Below, one piece after another: positions 28,801-41,400 of a stretch of DNA of 64,000 nucleotides. Every line of letters starts with the position of its first letter. Positions within the stretch are counted from its first letter, which is position 1. The notes below the pieces were generated by a model that saw only the letters and a list, made by a program, of their open reading frames with translations, made no database searches and was not told where the DNA came from. Source of the stretch: Salvelinus alpinus. Lineage: Eukaryota > Chordata > Actinopteri > Salmoniformes > Salmonidae. The position numbers were made by a program, and so were the translations under genes. The DNA is taken from the NCBI RefSeq assembly GCF_045679555.1, contig NW_027256027.1, positions 78,758 to 142,757 of the forward strand, given 5' to 3'.

Positions 28801-29050
28801 GAACTCTAGTCCTCCAGGAAGTCCCATTGAGGTCAGAACTCTAGTCCTCCAGGAAGTCCCATTGAGGTCAGGAGAACTCTGTATTCCTCCAGGAAGTCCC
28901 ATTGAGGTCAGAACTCTAGTCCTCCAGGAAGTCCCATTGAGGTCAGAACTCTAGTCCTCCAGGAAGTCCCATTGAGGTCAGGAGAGCTCTGTATTCCTCC
29001 AGGAAGTCCCATTGAGGTCAGAACTCTAGTCCTCCAGGAAGTCCCATTGA
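16850..29050 (+). repeat. About 6-kb super-repeat, two diverged copies
   Basis: Copy one (about 16.9-22.9 kb) and copy two (about 22.9-29.0 kb) share ordered rare markers. The left part aligns at offset 5,989 (GGTAACTCT 17,073 and 23,062; GAAGTC head 17,301 and 23,290; GGAAATCCC 17,453 and 23,442). After a three-monomer difference the offset is 5,869 (GGTCCGGAG 17,830 and 23,699), then 5,871 once the 38-bp monomer near 18,290 is passed. The right part aligns at 6,141 (21,262 and 27,403), then 6,140 after a one-base insertion (CTCTTGTATT near 21,984), seen at the GTCACATTG marker (22,041 and 28,181). The middle has further monomer gains and losses, so exact ends are uncertain. Confidence 0.75.
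19861..21520 (+). repeat. 965/1,005-bp repeat nested in the 6-kb unit
   Basis: GGAAATCCC (20,201 and 21,166) and GGTAACTCTGTATTCCACC (20,261 and 21,226) repeat at 965 bp. The GGTCGGAACT marker (20,377 and 21,382) repeats at 1,005 bp because the second copy has one extra long G-core monomer. The rare GGTCGG change lies in a short monomer and is found again near 27,523, the 6-kb partner site. Confidence 0.8.
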
Positions 29051-30099
29051 GGTCAGAACTCTAGTCCTCCAGGAAGTCCCATTGAGGTCAGGAGAGCTCT
29101 GTATTCCTCCAGGAAGTCCCATTGAGGTCAGGAAAACTCTGTATTCCCCCAGGAAGTCCCATTGAGGTCAGGAGAACTCTGTATTCCTCCAGGAAGTCCC
29201 ATTGAGGTCAGGAGAACTCTGTATTCCTCCAGGAAGTCCCATTGAGGTCAGGATAACTCTGTATTCCTCCAGGAAGTCCCATTGAGGTCAGGAGAACTCT
29301 GTATTCCTCCAGGAAGTCCCATTGAGGTCAGGAGAGCTCTGTATTCCTCCAGGAAGTCCCATTGAGGTCAGGAGAGCTCTGTATTCCTCCAGGAAGTCCC
29401 ATTGAGGTCAGGAGAGCTCTGTATTCCTCCAGGAAGTCCCATTGAGGTCAGGAGAGCTCTGTATTCCTCCAGGAAGTCCCATTGAGGTCAGGAGAACTCT
29501 GTATTCCTCCAGGAAGTCCCATTGAGGTCAGGAGAGCTCTGTATTCCTCCAGGAAGTCCCATTGAGGTCAGGAGAACTCTGTATTCCTCCAGGAAGTCCC
29601 ATTGAGGTCAGGAGAACTCTGTATTCCTCCAGGAAGTACCATTGAGGTCAGGAGAGCTCTGTATTCCTCCAGGAAGTCCCATTGAGGTCAGGAGAACTCT
29701 GTATTCCTCCAGGAAGTCCCATTGAGGTCAGGAGAGCTCTGTATTCCTCCAGGAAGTCCCATTGAGGTCAGAACTCTAGTCCTCCAGGAAGTCCCATTGA
29801 GGTCAGAACTCTAGTCCTCCAGGAAGTCCCATTGAGGTCAGAACTCTATTCCTCCAGGAAGTCCCATTGAGGTCAGAACTCTAGTCCTCCAGGAAGTCCC
29901 ATTGAGGTCAGAACTCTAGTCCTCCAGGAAGTCCCATTGAGGTCAGGAGAACTCTGTATTCCTCCAGGAAGTCCCATTGAGGTCAGGAGAGCTCTGTATT
30001 CCTCCAGGAAGTCCCATTGAGGTCAGAACTCTAGTCCTCCAGGAAGTCCCATTGAGGTCAGAACTCTGTAGTCCTCCAGGAAGTCCCATTGAGGTCAGG

Positions 30100-31800
30100 A
30101 GAGCTCTGTATTCCTCCAGGAAGTCCCATTGAGGTCAGGAGAACTCTGTATTCCTCCAGGAAGTCCCATTGAGGTCAGGAGAACTCTGTATTCTTCCAGG
30201 AAGTCCCATTGAGGTCAGGAAAGCTCTGTATTCCTCCAGGAAGTCCCATTGAGGTCAGAACTTTAGTCCTCCAGGAAGTCCCATTGAGGTCAGAACTCTA
30301 GTCCTCCAGGAAGTCCCATTGAGGTCAGGAGAGCTCTGTATTCATCCAGGAAGTCCCATTGAGGTCAGGAAAACTCTGTATTCCCCCAGGAAGTCCCATT
30401 GAGGTCAGGAGAACTCTGTATTCCTCCAGGAAGTCCCATTGAGGTCAGGGGAACTCTGTATTCCTCCAGGAAGTCCCATTGAGGTCAGGATAACTCTGTA
30501 TTCCTCCAGGAAGTCCCATTGAGGTCAGGAGAACTCTGTATTCCTCCAGGAAGTCCCATTGAGGTCAGGAGAGCTCTGTATTCCTCCAGGAAGTCCCATT
30601 GAGGTCAGGAGAGCTCTGTATTCCTCCAGGAAGTCCCATTGAGGTCAGGAGAGCTCTGTATTCCTCCAGGAAGTCCCATTGAGGTCAGGAGAGCTCTGTA
30701 TTCCTCCAGGAAGTCCCATTGAGGTCAGAACTCTAGTCCTCCAGGAAGTCCCATTGAGGTCAGAACTCTAGTCCTCCAGGAAGTCCCATTGAGGTCAGAA
30801 CTCTAGTCCTCCAGGAAGTCCCATTGAGGTCAGAACTCTAGTCCTCCAGGAAGTCCCATTGAGGTCAGGAGAACTCTGTATTCCTCCAGGAAGTCCCATT
30901 GAGGTCAGAACTCTATTCCTCCAGGAAGTCCCATTGAGGTCAGGAGAACTCTGTATTCCTCCAGGAAGTCCCATTGAGGTCAGGAGAACTCTGTATTCCT
31001 CCAGGAAGTCCCATTGAGGTCAGGAAAGCTCTGTATTCCTCCAGGAAGTCCCATTGAGGTCAGAACTTTAGTCCTCCAGGAAGTCCCATTGAGGTCAGAA
31101 CTCTAGTCCTCCAGGAAGTCCCATTGAGGTCAGGAGAGCTCTGTATTCATCCAGGAAGTCCCATTGAGGTCAGGAAAACTCTGTATTCCCCCAGGAAGTC
31201 CCATTGAGGTCAGGAGAACTCTGTATTCCTCCAGGAAGTCCCATTGAGGTCAGGGGAACTCTGTATTCCTCCAGGAAGTCCCATTGAGGTCAGGATAACT
31301 CTGTATTCCTCCAGGAAGTCCCATTGAGGTCAGGAGAACTCTGTATTCCTCCAGGAAGTCCCATTGAGGTCAGGAGAGCTCTGTATTCCTCCAGGAAGTC
31401 CCATTGAGGTCAGGAGAGCTCGGTATTCCTCCAGGAAGTCCCATTGAGGTCAGGAGAGCTCTGTATTCCTCCAGGAAGTCCCATTGAGGTCAGGAGAGCT
31501 CTGTATTCCTCCAGGAAGTCCCATTGAGGTCAGGAGAGCTCTGTATTCCTCCAGGAAGTCCCATTGAGGTCAGAACTCTAGTCCTCCAGGAAGTCCCATT
31601 GAGGTCAGAACTCTAGTCCTCCAGGAAGTCCCATTGAGGTCAGAACTCTAGTCCTCCAGGAAGTCCCATTGAGGTCAGAACTCTAGTCCTCCAGGAAGTC
31701 CCATTGAGGTCAGGAGAACTCTGTATTCCTCCAGGAAGTCCCATTGAGGTCAGAACTCTATTCCTCCAGGAAGTCCCATTGAGGTCAGGAGAACTCTGTA
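30100..31800 (+). repeat. 805-bp higher-order repeat with CTTTAG marker
   Basis: The short monomer with core AACTTTAGT (CTTTAG at 30,261 and 31,066), the TTCATCC tail variant and the GGGAACTCT core (30,448 and 31,253) repeat at 805 bp. Later markers are offset by 845 bp, one extra 40-bp monomer in the second copy. The second copy alone carries GAGAGCTCGG (31,414). That change reappears in the 45-48 kb and 52-55 kb blocks, so it is probably the closer relative of those. Confidence 0.82.
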
Positions 31801-33639
31801 TTCCTCCAGGAAGTCCCATTGAGGTCAGGAGAGCTCTGTATTCCTCCAGGAAGTCCCATTGAGGTCAGAACTCTAGTCCTCCAGGAAGTCCCATTGAGGT
31901 CAGAACTCTAGTCCTCCAGGAAGTCCCATTGAGGTCAGAACTCTAGTCCTCCAGGAAGTCCCATTGAGGTCAGAACTCTAGTCCTCCAGGAAGTCCCATT
32001 GAGGTCAGAACTCTAGTCCTCCAGGAAGTCCCATTGAGGTCAGGAGAACTCTGTATTCCTCCAGGAAGTCCCATTGAGGTCAGGAGAGCTCTGTATTCCT
32101 CCAGGAAGTCCCATTGAGGTCAGAACTCTAGTCCTCCAGGAAGTCCCATTGAGGTCAGAACTCTAGTCCTCCAGGAAGTCCCATTGAGGTCAGAACTCTA
32201 GTCCTCCAGGAAGTCCCATTGAGGTCAGAACTCTAGTCCTCCAGGAAGTCCCATTGAGGTCAGAACTCTAGTCCTCCAGGAAGTCCCATTGAGGTCAGGA
32301 GAACTCTGTATTCCTCCAGGAAGTCCCATTGAGGTCAGGAGAGCTCTGTATTCCTCCAGGAAGTCCCATTGAGGTCAGGAGAACTCTGTATTCCTCCAGG
32401 AAGTCCCATTGAGGTCAGGAGAACTCTGTATTCCTCCAGGAAGTCCCATTGAGGTCAGGAGAGCTCTGTATTCCACCAGGAAGTCCCATTGAGGTCAGGA
32501 GAACTCTGTATTCCTCCAGGAAGTCCCATTGAGGTCAGGAGAACTCTGTATTCCTCCAGGAAGTCCCATTGAGGTCAGGAGAACTCTGTATTCCTCCAGG
32601 AAGTCCCATTTAGGTCAGGAGAACTCTGTATTCCTCCAGGAAGTCCCATTGAGGTCAGAACTCTAGTCCTCCAGGAAGTCCCATTGAGGTCAGAACTCTA
32701 GTCCTCCAGGAAGTCCCATTGAGGTCAGAACTCTAGTCCTCCAGGAAGTCCCATTGAGGTCAGAACTCTAGTCCTCCAGGAAGTCCCATTGAGGTCAGGA
32801 GAACTCTGTATTCCTCCAGGAAGTCCCATTGAGGTCAGAACTCTAGTCCTCCAGGAAGTCCCATTGAGGTCAGAACTCTAGTCCTCCAGGAAGTCCCATT
32901 GAGGTCAGGAGAGCTCTGTATTCCTCCAGGAAGTCCCATTGAGGTCAGGAGAACTCTGTATTCCTCCAGGAAGTCCCATTGAGGTCAGGAGAGCTCTGTA
33001 TTCCACCAGGAAGTCCCATTGAGGTCAGAACTCTAGTCCTCCAGGAAGTCCCATTGAGGTCAGAACTCTAGTCCTCCAGGAAGTCCCATTGAGGTCAGGA
33101 GAGCTCTGTATTCCTCCAGGAAGTCCCATTGAGGTCAGAACTCTAGTCCTCCAGGAAGTCCCATTGAGGTCAGAACTCTAGTCCTCCAGGAAGTCCCATT
33201 GAGGTCAGGAGAGCTCTGTATTCCTCCAGGAAGTCCCATTGAGGTCAGAACTCTAGTCCTCCAGGAAGTCCCATTGAGGTCAGAACTCTAGTCCTCCAGG
33301 AAGTCCCATTGAGGTCAGGGTAACTCTGTATTCCACCAGGAAGTCCCATTGAGGTCAGGAGAACTCTGTATTCCTCCAGGAAGTCCCATTGAGGTCAGGA
33401 GAGCTCTGTATTCCACCAGGAAGTCCCATTGAGGTCAGGAGAACTCTGTATTCCTCCAGGAAGTCCCATTGAGGTCAGGAGAACTCTGTATTCCTCCAGG
33501 AAGTCCCATTGAGGTCAGGAGAACTCTGTATTCCTCCAGGAAGTCCCATTTAGGTCAGGAGAACTCTGTATTCCTCCAGGAAGTCCCATTGAGGTCAGGA
33601 GAACTCTGTATTCCTCCAGGAAGTCCCATTGAGGTCAGA

Positions 33640-35410
33640 ACTCTAGTCCTCCAGGAAGTCCCATTGAGGTCAGAACTCTAGTCCTCCAGGAAGTCCCATT
33701 GAGGTCAGAACTCTAGTCCTCCAGGAAGTCCCATTGAGGTCAGGAGAACTCTGTATTCCTCCAGGAAGTCCCATTGAGGTCAGAACTCTAGTCCTCCAGG
33801 AAGTCCCATTGAGGTCAGAACTCTAGTCCTCCAGGAAGTCCCATTGAGGTCAGGAGAGCTCTGTATTCCTCCAGGAAGTCCCATTGAGGTCAGAACTCTA
33901 GTCCTCCAGGAAGTCCCATTGAGGTCAGAACTCTAGTCCTCCAGGAAGTCCCATTGAGGTCAGGGTAACTCTGTATTCCACCAGGAAGTCCCATTGAGGT
34001 CAGGAGAACTCTGTATTCCTCCAGGAAGTCCCATTGAGGTCAGGGTAACTCTGTATTCCTCCAGGAAGTCCCATTGAGGTCAGGAGAACTCTGTATTCCT
34101 CCAGGAAGTCCCATTGAGGTCAGGAGAGCTCTGTATTCCTCCAGGAAGTCCCATTGAGGTCAGGAGAGCTCTGTATTCCTCCAGGAAGTCCCATTGAGGT
34201 CAGGAGAACTCTGTATTCCTCCAGGAAGTCCCATTGAGGTCAGGATAACTCTGTATTCCTCCAGGAAGTCCCATTGAGGTCAGGAGAACTCTGTATTCCT
34301 CCAGGAAGTCCCATTGAGGTCAGAACTCTATTCCTCCAGGAAGTCCCATTGAGGTCAGGAGAACTCTGTATTCCTCCAGGAAGTCCCATTGAGGTCAGGA
34401 GAGCTCTGTATTCCTCCAGGAAGTCCCATTGAGGTCAGAACTCTAGTCCTCCAGGAAGTCCCATTGAGGTCAGAACTCTAGTCCTCCAGGAAGTCCCATT
34501 GAGGTCAGAACTCTAGTCCTCCAGGAAGTCCCATTGAGGTCAGAACTCTAGTCCTCCAGGAAGTCCCATTGAGGTCAGGAGAACTCTGTATTCCTCCAGG
34601 AAGTCCCATTGAGGTCAGAACTCTAGTCCTCCAGGAAGTCCCATTGAGGTCAGAACTCTAGTCCTCCAGGAAGTCCCATTGAGGTCAGGAGAGCTCTGTA
34701 TTCCTCCAGGAAGTCCCATTGAGGTCAGAACTCTAGTCCTCCAGGAAGTCCCATTGAGGTCAGAACTCTAGTCCTCCAGGAAGTCCCATTGAGGTCAGGG
34801 TAACTCTGTATTCCACCAGGAAGTCCCATTGAGGTCAGGAGAACTCTGTATTCCTCCAGGAAGTCCCATTGAGGTCAGGGTAACTCTGTATTCCTCCAGG
34901 AAGTCCCATTGAGGTCAGGAGAACTCTGTATTCCTCCAGGAAGTCCCATTGAGGTCAGGAGAGCTCTGTATTCCTCCAGGAAGTCCCATTGAGGTCAGGA
35001 GAGCTCTGTATTCCTCCAGGAAGTCCCATTGAGGTCAGGAGAACTCTGTATTCCTCCAGGAAGTCCCATTGAGGTCAGGATAACTCTGTATTCCTCCAGG
35101 AAGTCCCATTGAGGTCAGGAGAACTCTGTATTCCTCCAGGAAGTCCCATTGAGGTCAGAACTCTATTCCTCCAGGAAGTCCCATTGAGGTCAGGAGAACT
35201 CTGTATTCCTCCAGGAAGTCCCATTGAGGTCAGGAGAGCTCTGTATTCCTCCAGGAAGTCCCATTGAGGTCAGAACTCTAGTCCTCCAGGAAGTCCCATT
35301 GAGGTCAGAACTCTAGTCCTCCAGGAAGTCCCATTGAGGTCAGAACTCTAGTCCTCCAGGAAGTCCCATTGAGGTCAGAACTCTAGTCCTCCAGGAAGTC
35401 CCATTGAGGT
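33640..35410 (+). repeat. 835-bp higher-order repeat, two copies
   Basis: Blocks starting at 33,741 and 34,576 are in register to 35,410. The AACTCTATT monomer (34,321 and 35,156) and the GGTAACTCTGTATTCCACC marker fall 835 bp apart. Copy number of the following short-monomer run changes from four to five, which ends the register. Confidence 0.82.
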
Positions 35411-38400
35411 CAGAACTCTAGTCCTCCAGGAAGTCCCATTGAGGTCAGGAGAACTCTGTATTCCTCCAGGAAGTCCCATTGAGGTCAGGAGAGCTCTGTA
35501 TTCCTCCAGGAAGTCCCATTGAGGTCAGAACTCTAGTCCTCCAGGAAGTCCCATTGAGGTCAGAACTCTAGTCCTCCAGGAAGTCCCATTGAGGTCAGAA
35601 CTCTAGTCCTCCAGGAAGTCCCATTGAGGTCAGAACTCTAGTCCTCCAGGAAGTCCCATTGAGGTCAGGAGAACTCTGTATTCCTCCAGGAAGTCCCATT
35701 GAGGTCAGAACTCTAGTCCTCCAGGAAGTCCCATTGAGGTCAGAACTCTAGTCCTCCAGGAAGTCCCATTGAGGTCAGGAGAGCTCTGTATTCCTCCAGG
35801 AAGTCCCATTGAGGTCAGAACTCTAGTCCTCCAGGAAGTCCCATTGAGGTCAGAACTCTAGTCCTCCAGGAAGTCCCATTGAGGTCAGGAGAGCTCTGTA
35901 TTCCTCCAGGAAGTCCCATTGAGGTCAGGAAAACTCTGTATTCCCCCAGGAAGTCCCATTGAGGTCAGGAGAACTCTGTATTCCTCCAGGAAGTCCCATT
36001 GAGGTCAGGAGAACTCTGTATTCCTCCAGGAAGTCCCATTGAGGTCAGGAGAACTCTGTATTCCTCCAGGAAGTCCCATTGAGGTCAGGAGAGCTCTGTA
36101 TTCCTCCAGGAAGTCCCATTGAGGTCAGGAGAGCTCTGTATTCCTCCAGGAAGTCCCATTGAGGTCAGGAGAGCTCTGTATTCCTCCAGGAAGTCCCATT
36201 GAGGTCAGGAGAACTCTGTATTCCTCCAGGAAGTCCCATTGAGGTCAGGAGAGCTCTGTATTCCTCCAGGAAGTCCCATTGAGGTCAGAACTCTATTCCT
36301 CCAGGAAGTCCCATTGAGGTCAGGAGAACTCTGTATTCCTCCAGGAAGTCCCATTGAGGTCAGGAGAGCTCTGTATTCCTCCAGGAAGTCCCATTGAGGT
36401 CAGAACTCTAGTCCTCCAGGAAGTCCCATTGAGGTCAGAACTCTAGTCCTCCAGGAAGTCCCATTGAGGTCAGAACTCTAGTCCTCCAGGAAGTCCCATT
36501 GAGGTCAGAACTCTAGTCCTCCAGGAAGTCCCATTGAGGTCAGGAGAACTCTGTAGTCCTCCAGGAAGTCCCATTGAGGTCAGGAGAACTCTGTATTCCT
36601 CCAGGAAGTCCCATTGAGGTCAGAACTCTAGTCCTCCAGGAAGTCCCATTGAGGTCAGGAGAGCTCTGTATTCCTCCAGGAAGTCCCATTGAGGTCAGAA
36701 CTCTAGTCCTCCAGGAAGTCCCATTGAGGTCAGAACTCTAGTCCTCCAGGAAGTCCCATTGAGGTCAGGGTAACTCTGTATTCCACCAGGAAGTCCCATT
36801 GAGGTCAGGAGAACTCTGTATTCCTCCAGGAAGTCCCATTGAGGTCAGGGTAACTCTGTATTCCTCCAGGAAGTCCCATTGAGGTCAGGAGAACTCTGTA
36901 TTCCTCCAGGAAGTCCCATTGAGGTCAGGAGAGCTCTGTATTCCTCCAGGAAGTCCCATTGAGGTCAGGAGAGCTCTGTATTCCTCCAGGAAGTCCCATT
37001 GAGGTCAGGAGAACTCTGTATTCCTCCAGGAAGTCCCATTGAGGTCAGGATAACTCTGTATTCCTCCAGGAAGTCCCATTGAGGTCAGGAGAACTCTGTA
37101 TTCCTCCAGGAAGTCCCATTGAGGTCAGAACTCTATTCCTCCAGGAAGTCCCATTGAGGTCAGGAGAACTCTGTATTCCTCCAGGAAGTCCCATTGAGGT
37201 CAGGAGAGCTCTGTATTCCTCCAGGAAGTCCCATTGAGGTCAGAACTCTAGTCCTCCAGGAAGTCCCATTGAGGTCAGAACTCTAGTCCTCCAGGAAGTC
37301 CCATTGAGGTCAGAACTCTAGTCCTCCAGGAAGTCCCATTGAGGTCAGAACTCTAGTCCTCCAGGAAGTCCCATTGAGGTCAGAACTCTAGTCCTCCAGG
37401 AAGTCCCATTGAGGTCAGGAGAACTCTGTATTCCTCCAGGAAGTCCCATTGAGGTCAGGAGAGCTCTGTATTCCTCCAGGAAGTCCCATTGAGGTCAGAA
37501 CTCTAGTCCTCCAGGAAGTCCCATTGAGGTCAGAACTCTAGTCCTCCAGGAAGTCCCATTGAGGTCAGAACTCTAGTCCTCCAGGAAGTCCCATTGAGGT
37601 CAGAACTCTAGTCCTCCAGGAAGTCCCATTGAGGTCAGGAGAACTCTGTATTCCTCCAGGAAGTCCCATTGAGGTCAGAACTCTAGTCCTCCAGGAAGTC
37701 CCATTGAGGTCAGAACTCTAGTCCTCCAGGAAGTCCCATTGAGGTCAGGAGAGCTCTGTATTCCTCCAGGAAGTCCCATTGAGGTCAGAACTCTAGTCCT
37801 CCAGGAAGTCCCATTGAGGTCAGAACTCTAGTCCTCCAGGAAGTCCCATTGAGGTCAGGAGAGCTCTGTATTCCTCCAGGAAGTCCCATTGAGGTCAGGA
37901 AAACTCTGTATTCCCCCAGGAAGTCCCATTGAGGTCAGGAGAACTCTGTATTCCTCCAGGAAGTCCCATTGAGGTCAGGAGAACTCTGTATTCCTCCAGG
38001 AAGTCCCATTGAGGTCAGGAGAACTCTGTATTCCTCCAGGAAGTCCCATTGAGGTCAGGAGAGCTCTGTATTCCTCCAGGAAGTCCCATTGAGGTCAGGA
38101 GAGCTCTGTATTCCTCCAGGAAGTCCCATTGAGGTCAGGAGAGCTCTGTATTCCTCCAGGAAGTCCCATTGAGGTCAGGAGAACTCTGTATTCCTCCAGG
38201 AAGTCCCATTGAGGTCAGGAGAGCTCTGTATTCCTCCAGGAAGTCCCATTGAGGTCAGGAGAACTCTGTATTCCTCCAGGAAGTCCCATTGAGGTCAGGA
38301 GAACTCTGTATTCCTCCAGGAAGTACCATTGAGGTCAGGAGAGCTCTGTATTCCTCCAGGAAGTCCCATTGAGGTCAGAACTCTATTCCTCCAGGAAGTC

Positions 38401-41400
38401 CCATTGAGGTCAGGAGAACTCTGTATTCCTCCAGGAAGTCCCATTGAGGTCAGGAGAGCTCTGTATTCCTCCAGGAAGTCCCATTGAGGTCAGAACTCTA
38501 GTCCTCCAGGAAGTCCCATTGAGGTCAGGAGAACTCTGTATTCCTCCAGGAAGTCCCATTGAGGTCAGAACTCTAGTCCTCCAGGAAGTCCCATTGAGGT
38601 CAGAACTCTAGTCCTCCAGGAAGTCCCATTGAGGTCAGGAGAGCTCTGTATTCCTCCAGGAAGTCCCATTGAGGTCAGAACTCTAGTCCTCCAGGAAGTC
38701 CCATTGAGGTCAGAACTCTAGTCCTCCAGGAAGTCCCATTGAGGTCAGGGTAACTCTGTATTCCACCAGGAAGTCCCATTGAGGTCAGGAGAACTCTGTA
38801 TTCCTCCAGGAAGTCCCATTGAGGTCAGGGTAACTCTGTATTCCTCCAGGAAGTCCCATTGAGGTCAGGAGAACTCTGTATTCCTCCAGGAAGTCCCATT
38901 GAGGTCAGGAGAGCTCTGTATTCCTCCAGGAAGTCCCATTGAGGTCAGGAGAGCTCTGTATTCCTCCAGGAAGTCCCATTGAGGTCAGGAGAACTCTGTA
39001 TTCCTCCAGGAAGTCCCATTGAGGTCAGGATAACTCTGTATTCCTCCAGGAAGTCCCATTGAGGTCAGGAGAACTCTGTATTCCTCCAGGAAGTCCCATT
39101 GAGGTCAGAACTCTATTCCTCCAGGAAGTCCCATTGAGGTCAGGAGAACTCTGTATTCCTCCAGGAAGTCCCATTGAGGTCAGGAGAGCTCTGTATTCCT
39201 CCAGGAAGTCCCATTGAGGTCAGAACTCTAGTCCTCCAGGAAGTCCCATTGAGGTCAGAACTCTAGTCCTCCAGGAAGTCCCATTGAGGTCAGAACTCTA
39301 GTCCTCCAGGAAGTCCCATTGAGGTCAGAACTCTAGTCCTCCAGGAAGTCCCATTGAGGTCAGAACTCTAGTCCTCCAGGAAGTCCCATTGAGGTCAGGA
39401 GAACTCTGTATTCCTCCAGGAAGTCCCATTGAGGTCAGGAGAGCTCTGTATTCCTCCAGGAAGTCCCATTGAGGTCAGAACTCTAGTCCTCCAGGAAGTC
39501 CCATTGAGGTCAGAACTCTAGTCCTCCAGGAAGTCCCATTGAGGTCAGAACTCTAGTCCTCCAGGAAGTCCCATTGAGGTCAGAACTCTAGTCCTCCAGG
39601 AAGTCCCATTGAGGTCAGGAGAACTCTGTATTCCTCCAGGAAGTCCCATTGAGGTCAGAACTCTAGTCCTCCAGGAAGTCCCATTGAGGTCAGAACTCTA
39701 GTCCTCCAGGAAGTCCCATTGAGGTCAGGAGAGCTCTGTATTCCTCCAGGAAGTCCCATTGAGGTCAGAACTCTAGTCCTCCAGGAAGTCCCATTGAGGT
39801 CAGAACTCTAGTCCTCCAGGAAGTCCCATTGAGGTCAGGAGAGCTCTGTATTCCTCCAGGAAGTCCCATTGAGGTCAGGAAAACTCTGTATTCCCCCAGG
39901 AAGTCCCATTGAGGTCAGGAGAACTCTGTATTCCTCCAGGAAGTCCCATTGAGGTCAGGAGAACTCTGTATTCCTCCAGGAAGTCCCATTGAGGTCAGGA
40001 GAACTCTGTATTCCTCCAGGAAGTCCCATTGAGGTCAGGAGAGCTCTGTATTCCTCCAGGAAGTCCCATTGAGGTCAGGAGAGCTCTGTATTCCTCCAGG
40101 AAGTCCCATTGAGGTCAGGAGAGCTCTGTATTCCTCCAGGAAGTCCCATTGAGGTCAGGAGAACTCTGTATTCCTCCAGGAAGTCCCATTGAGGTCAGGA
40201 GAGCTCTGTATTCCTCCAGGAAGTCCCATTGAGGTCAGGAGAACTCTGTATTCCTCCAGGAAGTCCCATTGAGGTCAGGAGAACTCTGTATTCCTCCAGG
40301 AAGTACCATTGAGGTCAGGAGAGCTCTGTATTCCTCCAGGAAGTCCCATTGAGGTCAGAACTCTATTCCTCCAGGAAGTCCCATTGAGGTCAGGAGAACT
40401 CTGTATTCCTCCAGGAAGTCCCATTGAGGTCAGGAGAGCTCTGTATTCCTCCAGGAAGTCCCATTGAGGTCAGAACTCTAGTCCTCCAGGAAGTCCCATT
40501 GAGGTCAGGAGAACTCTGTATTCCTCCAGGAAGTCCCATTGAGGTCAGAACTCTAGTCCTCCAGGAAGTCCCATTGAGGTCAGAACTCTAGTCCTCCAGG
40601 AAGTCCCATTGAGGTCAGGAGAGCTCTGTATTCCTCCAGGAAGTCCCATTGAGGTCAGAACTCTAGTCCTCCAGGAAGTCCCATTGAGGTCAGAACTCTA
40701 GTCCTCCAGGAAGTCCCATTGAGGTCAGGGTAACTCTGTATTCCACCAGGAAGTCCCATTGAGGTCAGGAGAACTCTGTATTCCTCCAGGAAGTCCCATT
40801 GAGGTCAGGGTAACTCTGTATTCCTCCAGGAAGTCCCATTGAGGTCAGGAGAACTCTGTATTCCTCCAGGAAGTCCCATTGAGGTCAGGAGAGCTCTGTA
40901 TTCCTCCAGGAAGTCCCATTGAGGTCAGGAGAGCTCTGTATTCCTCCAGGAAGTCCCATTGAGGTCAGGAGAACTCTGTATTCCTCCAGGAAGTCCCATT
41001 GAGGTCAGGATAACTCTGTATTCCTCCAGGAAGTCCCATTGAGGTCAGGAGAACTCTGTATTCCTCCAGGAAGTCCCATTGAGGTCAGAACTCTATTCCT
41101 CCAGGAAGTCCCATTGAGGTCAGGAGAACTCTGTATTCCTCCAGGAAGTCCCATTGAGGTCAGGAGAGCTCTGTATTCCTCCAGGAAGTCCCATTGAGGT
41201 CAGAACTCTAGTCCTCCAGGAAGTCCCATTGAGGTCAGAACTCTAGTCCTCCAGGAAGTCCCATTGAGGTCAGAACTCTAGTCCTCCAGGAAGTCCCATT
41301 GAGGTCAGAACTCTAGTCCTCCAGGAAGTCCCATTGAGGTCAGAACTCTAGTCCTCCAGGAAGTCCCATTGAGGTCAGGAGAACTCTGTATTCCTCCAGG

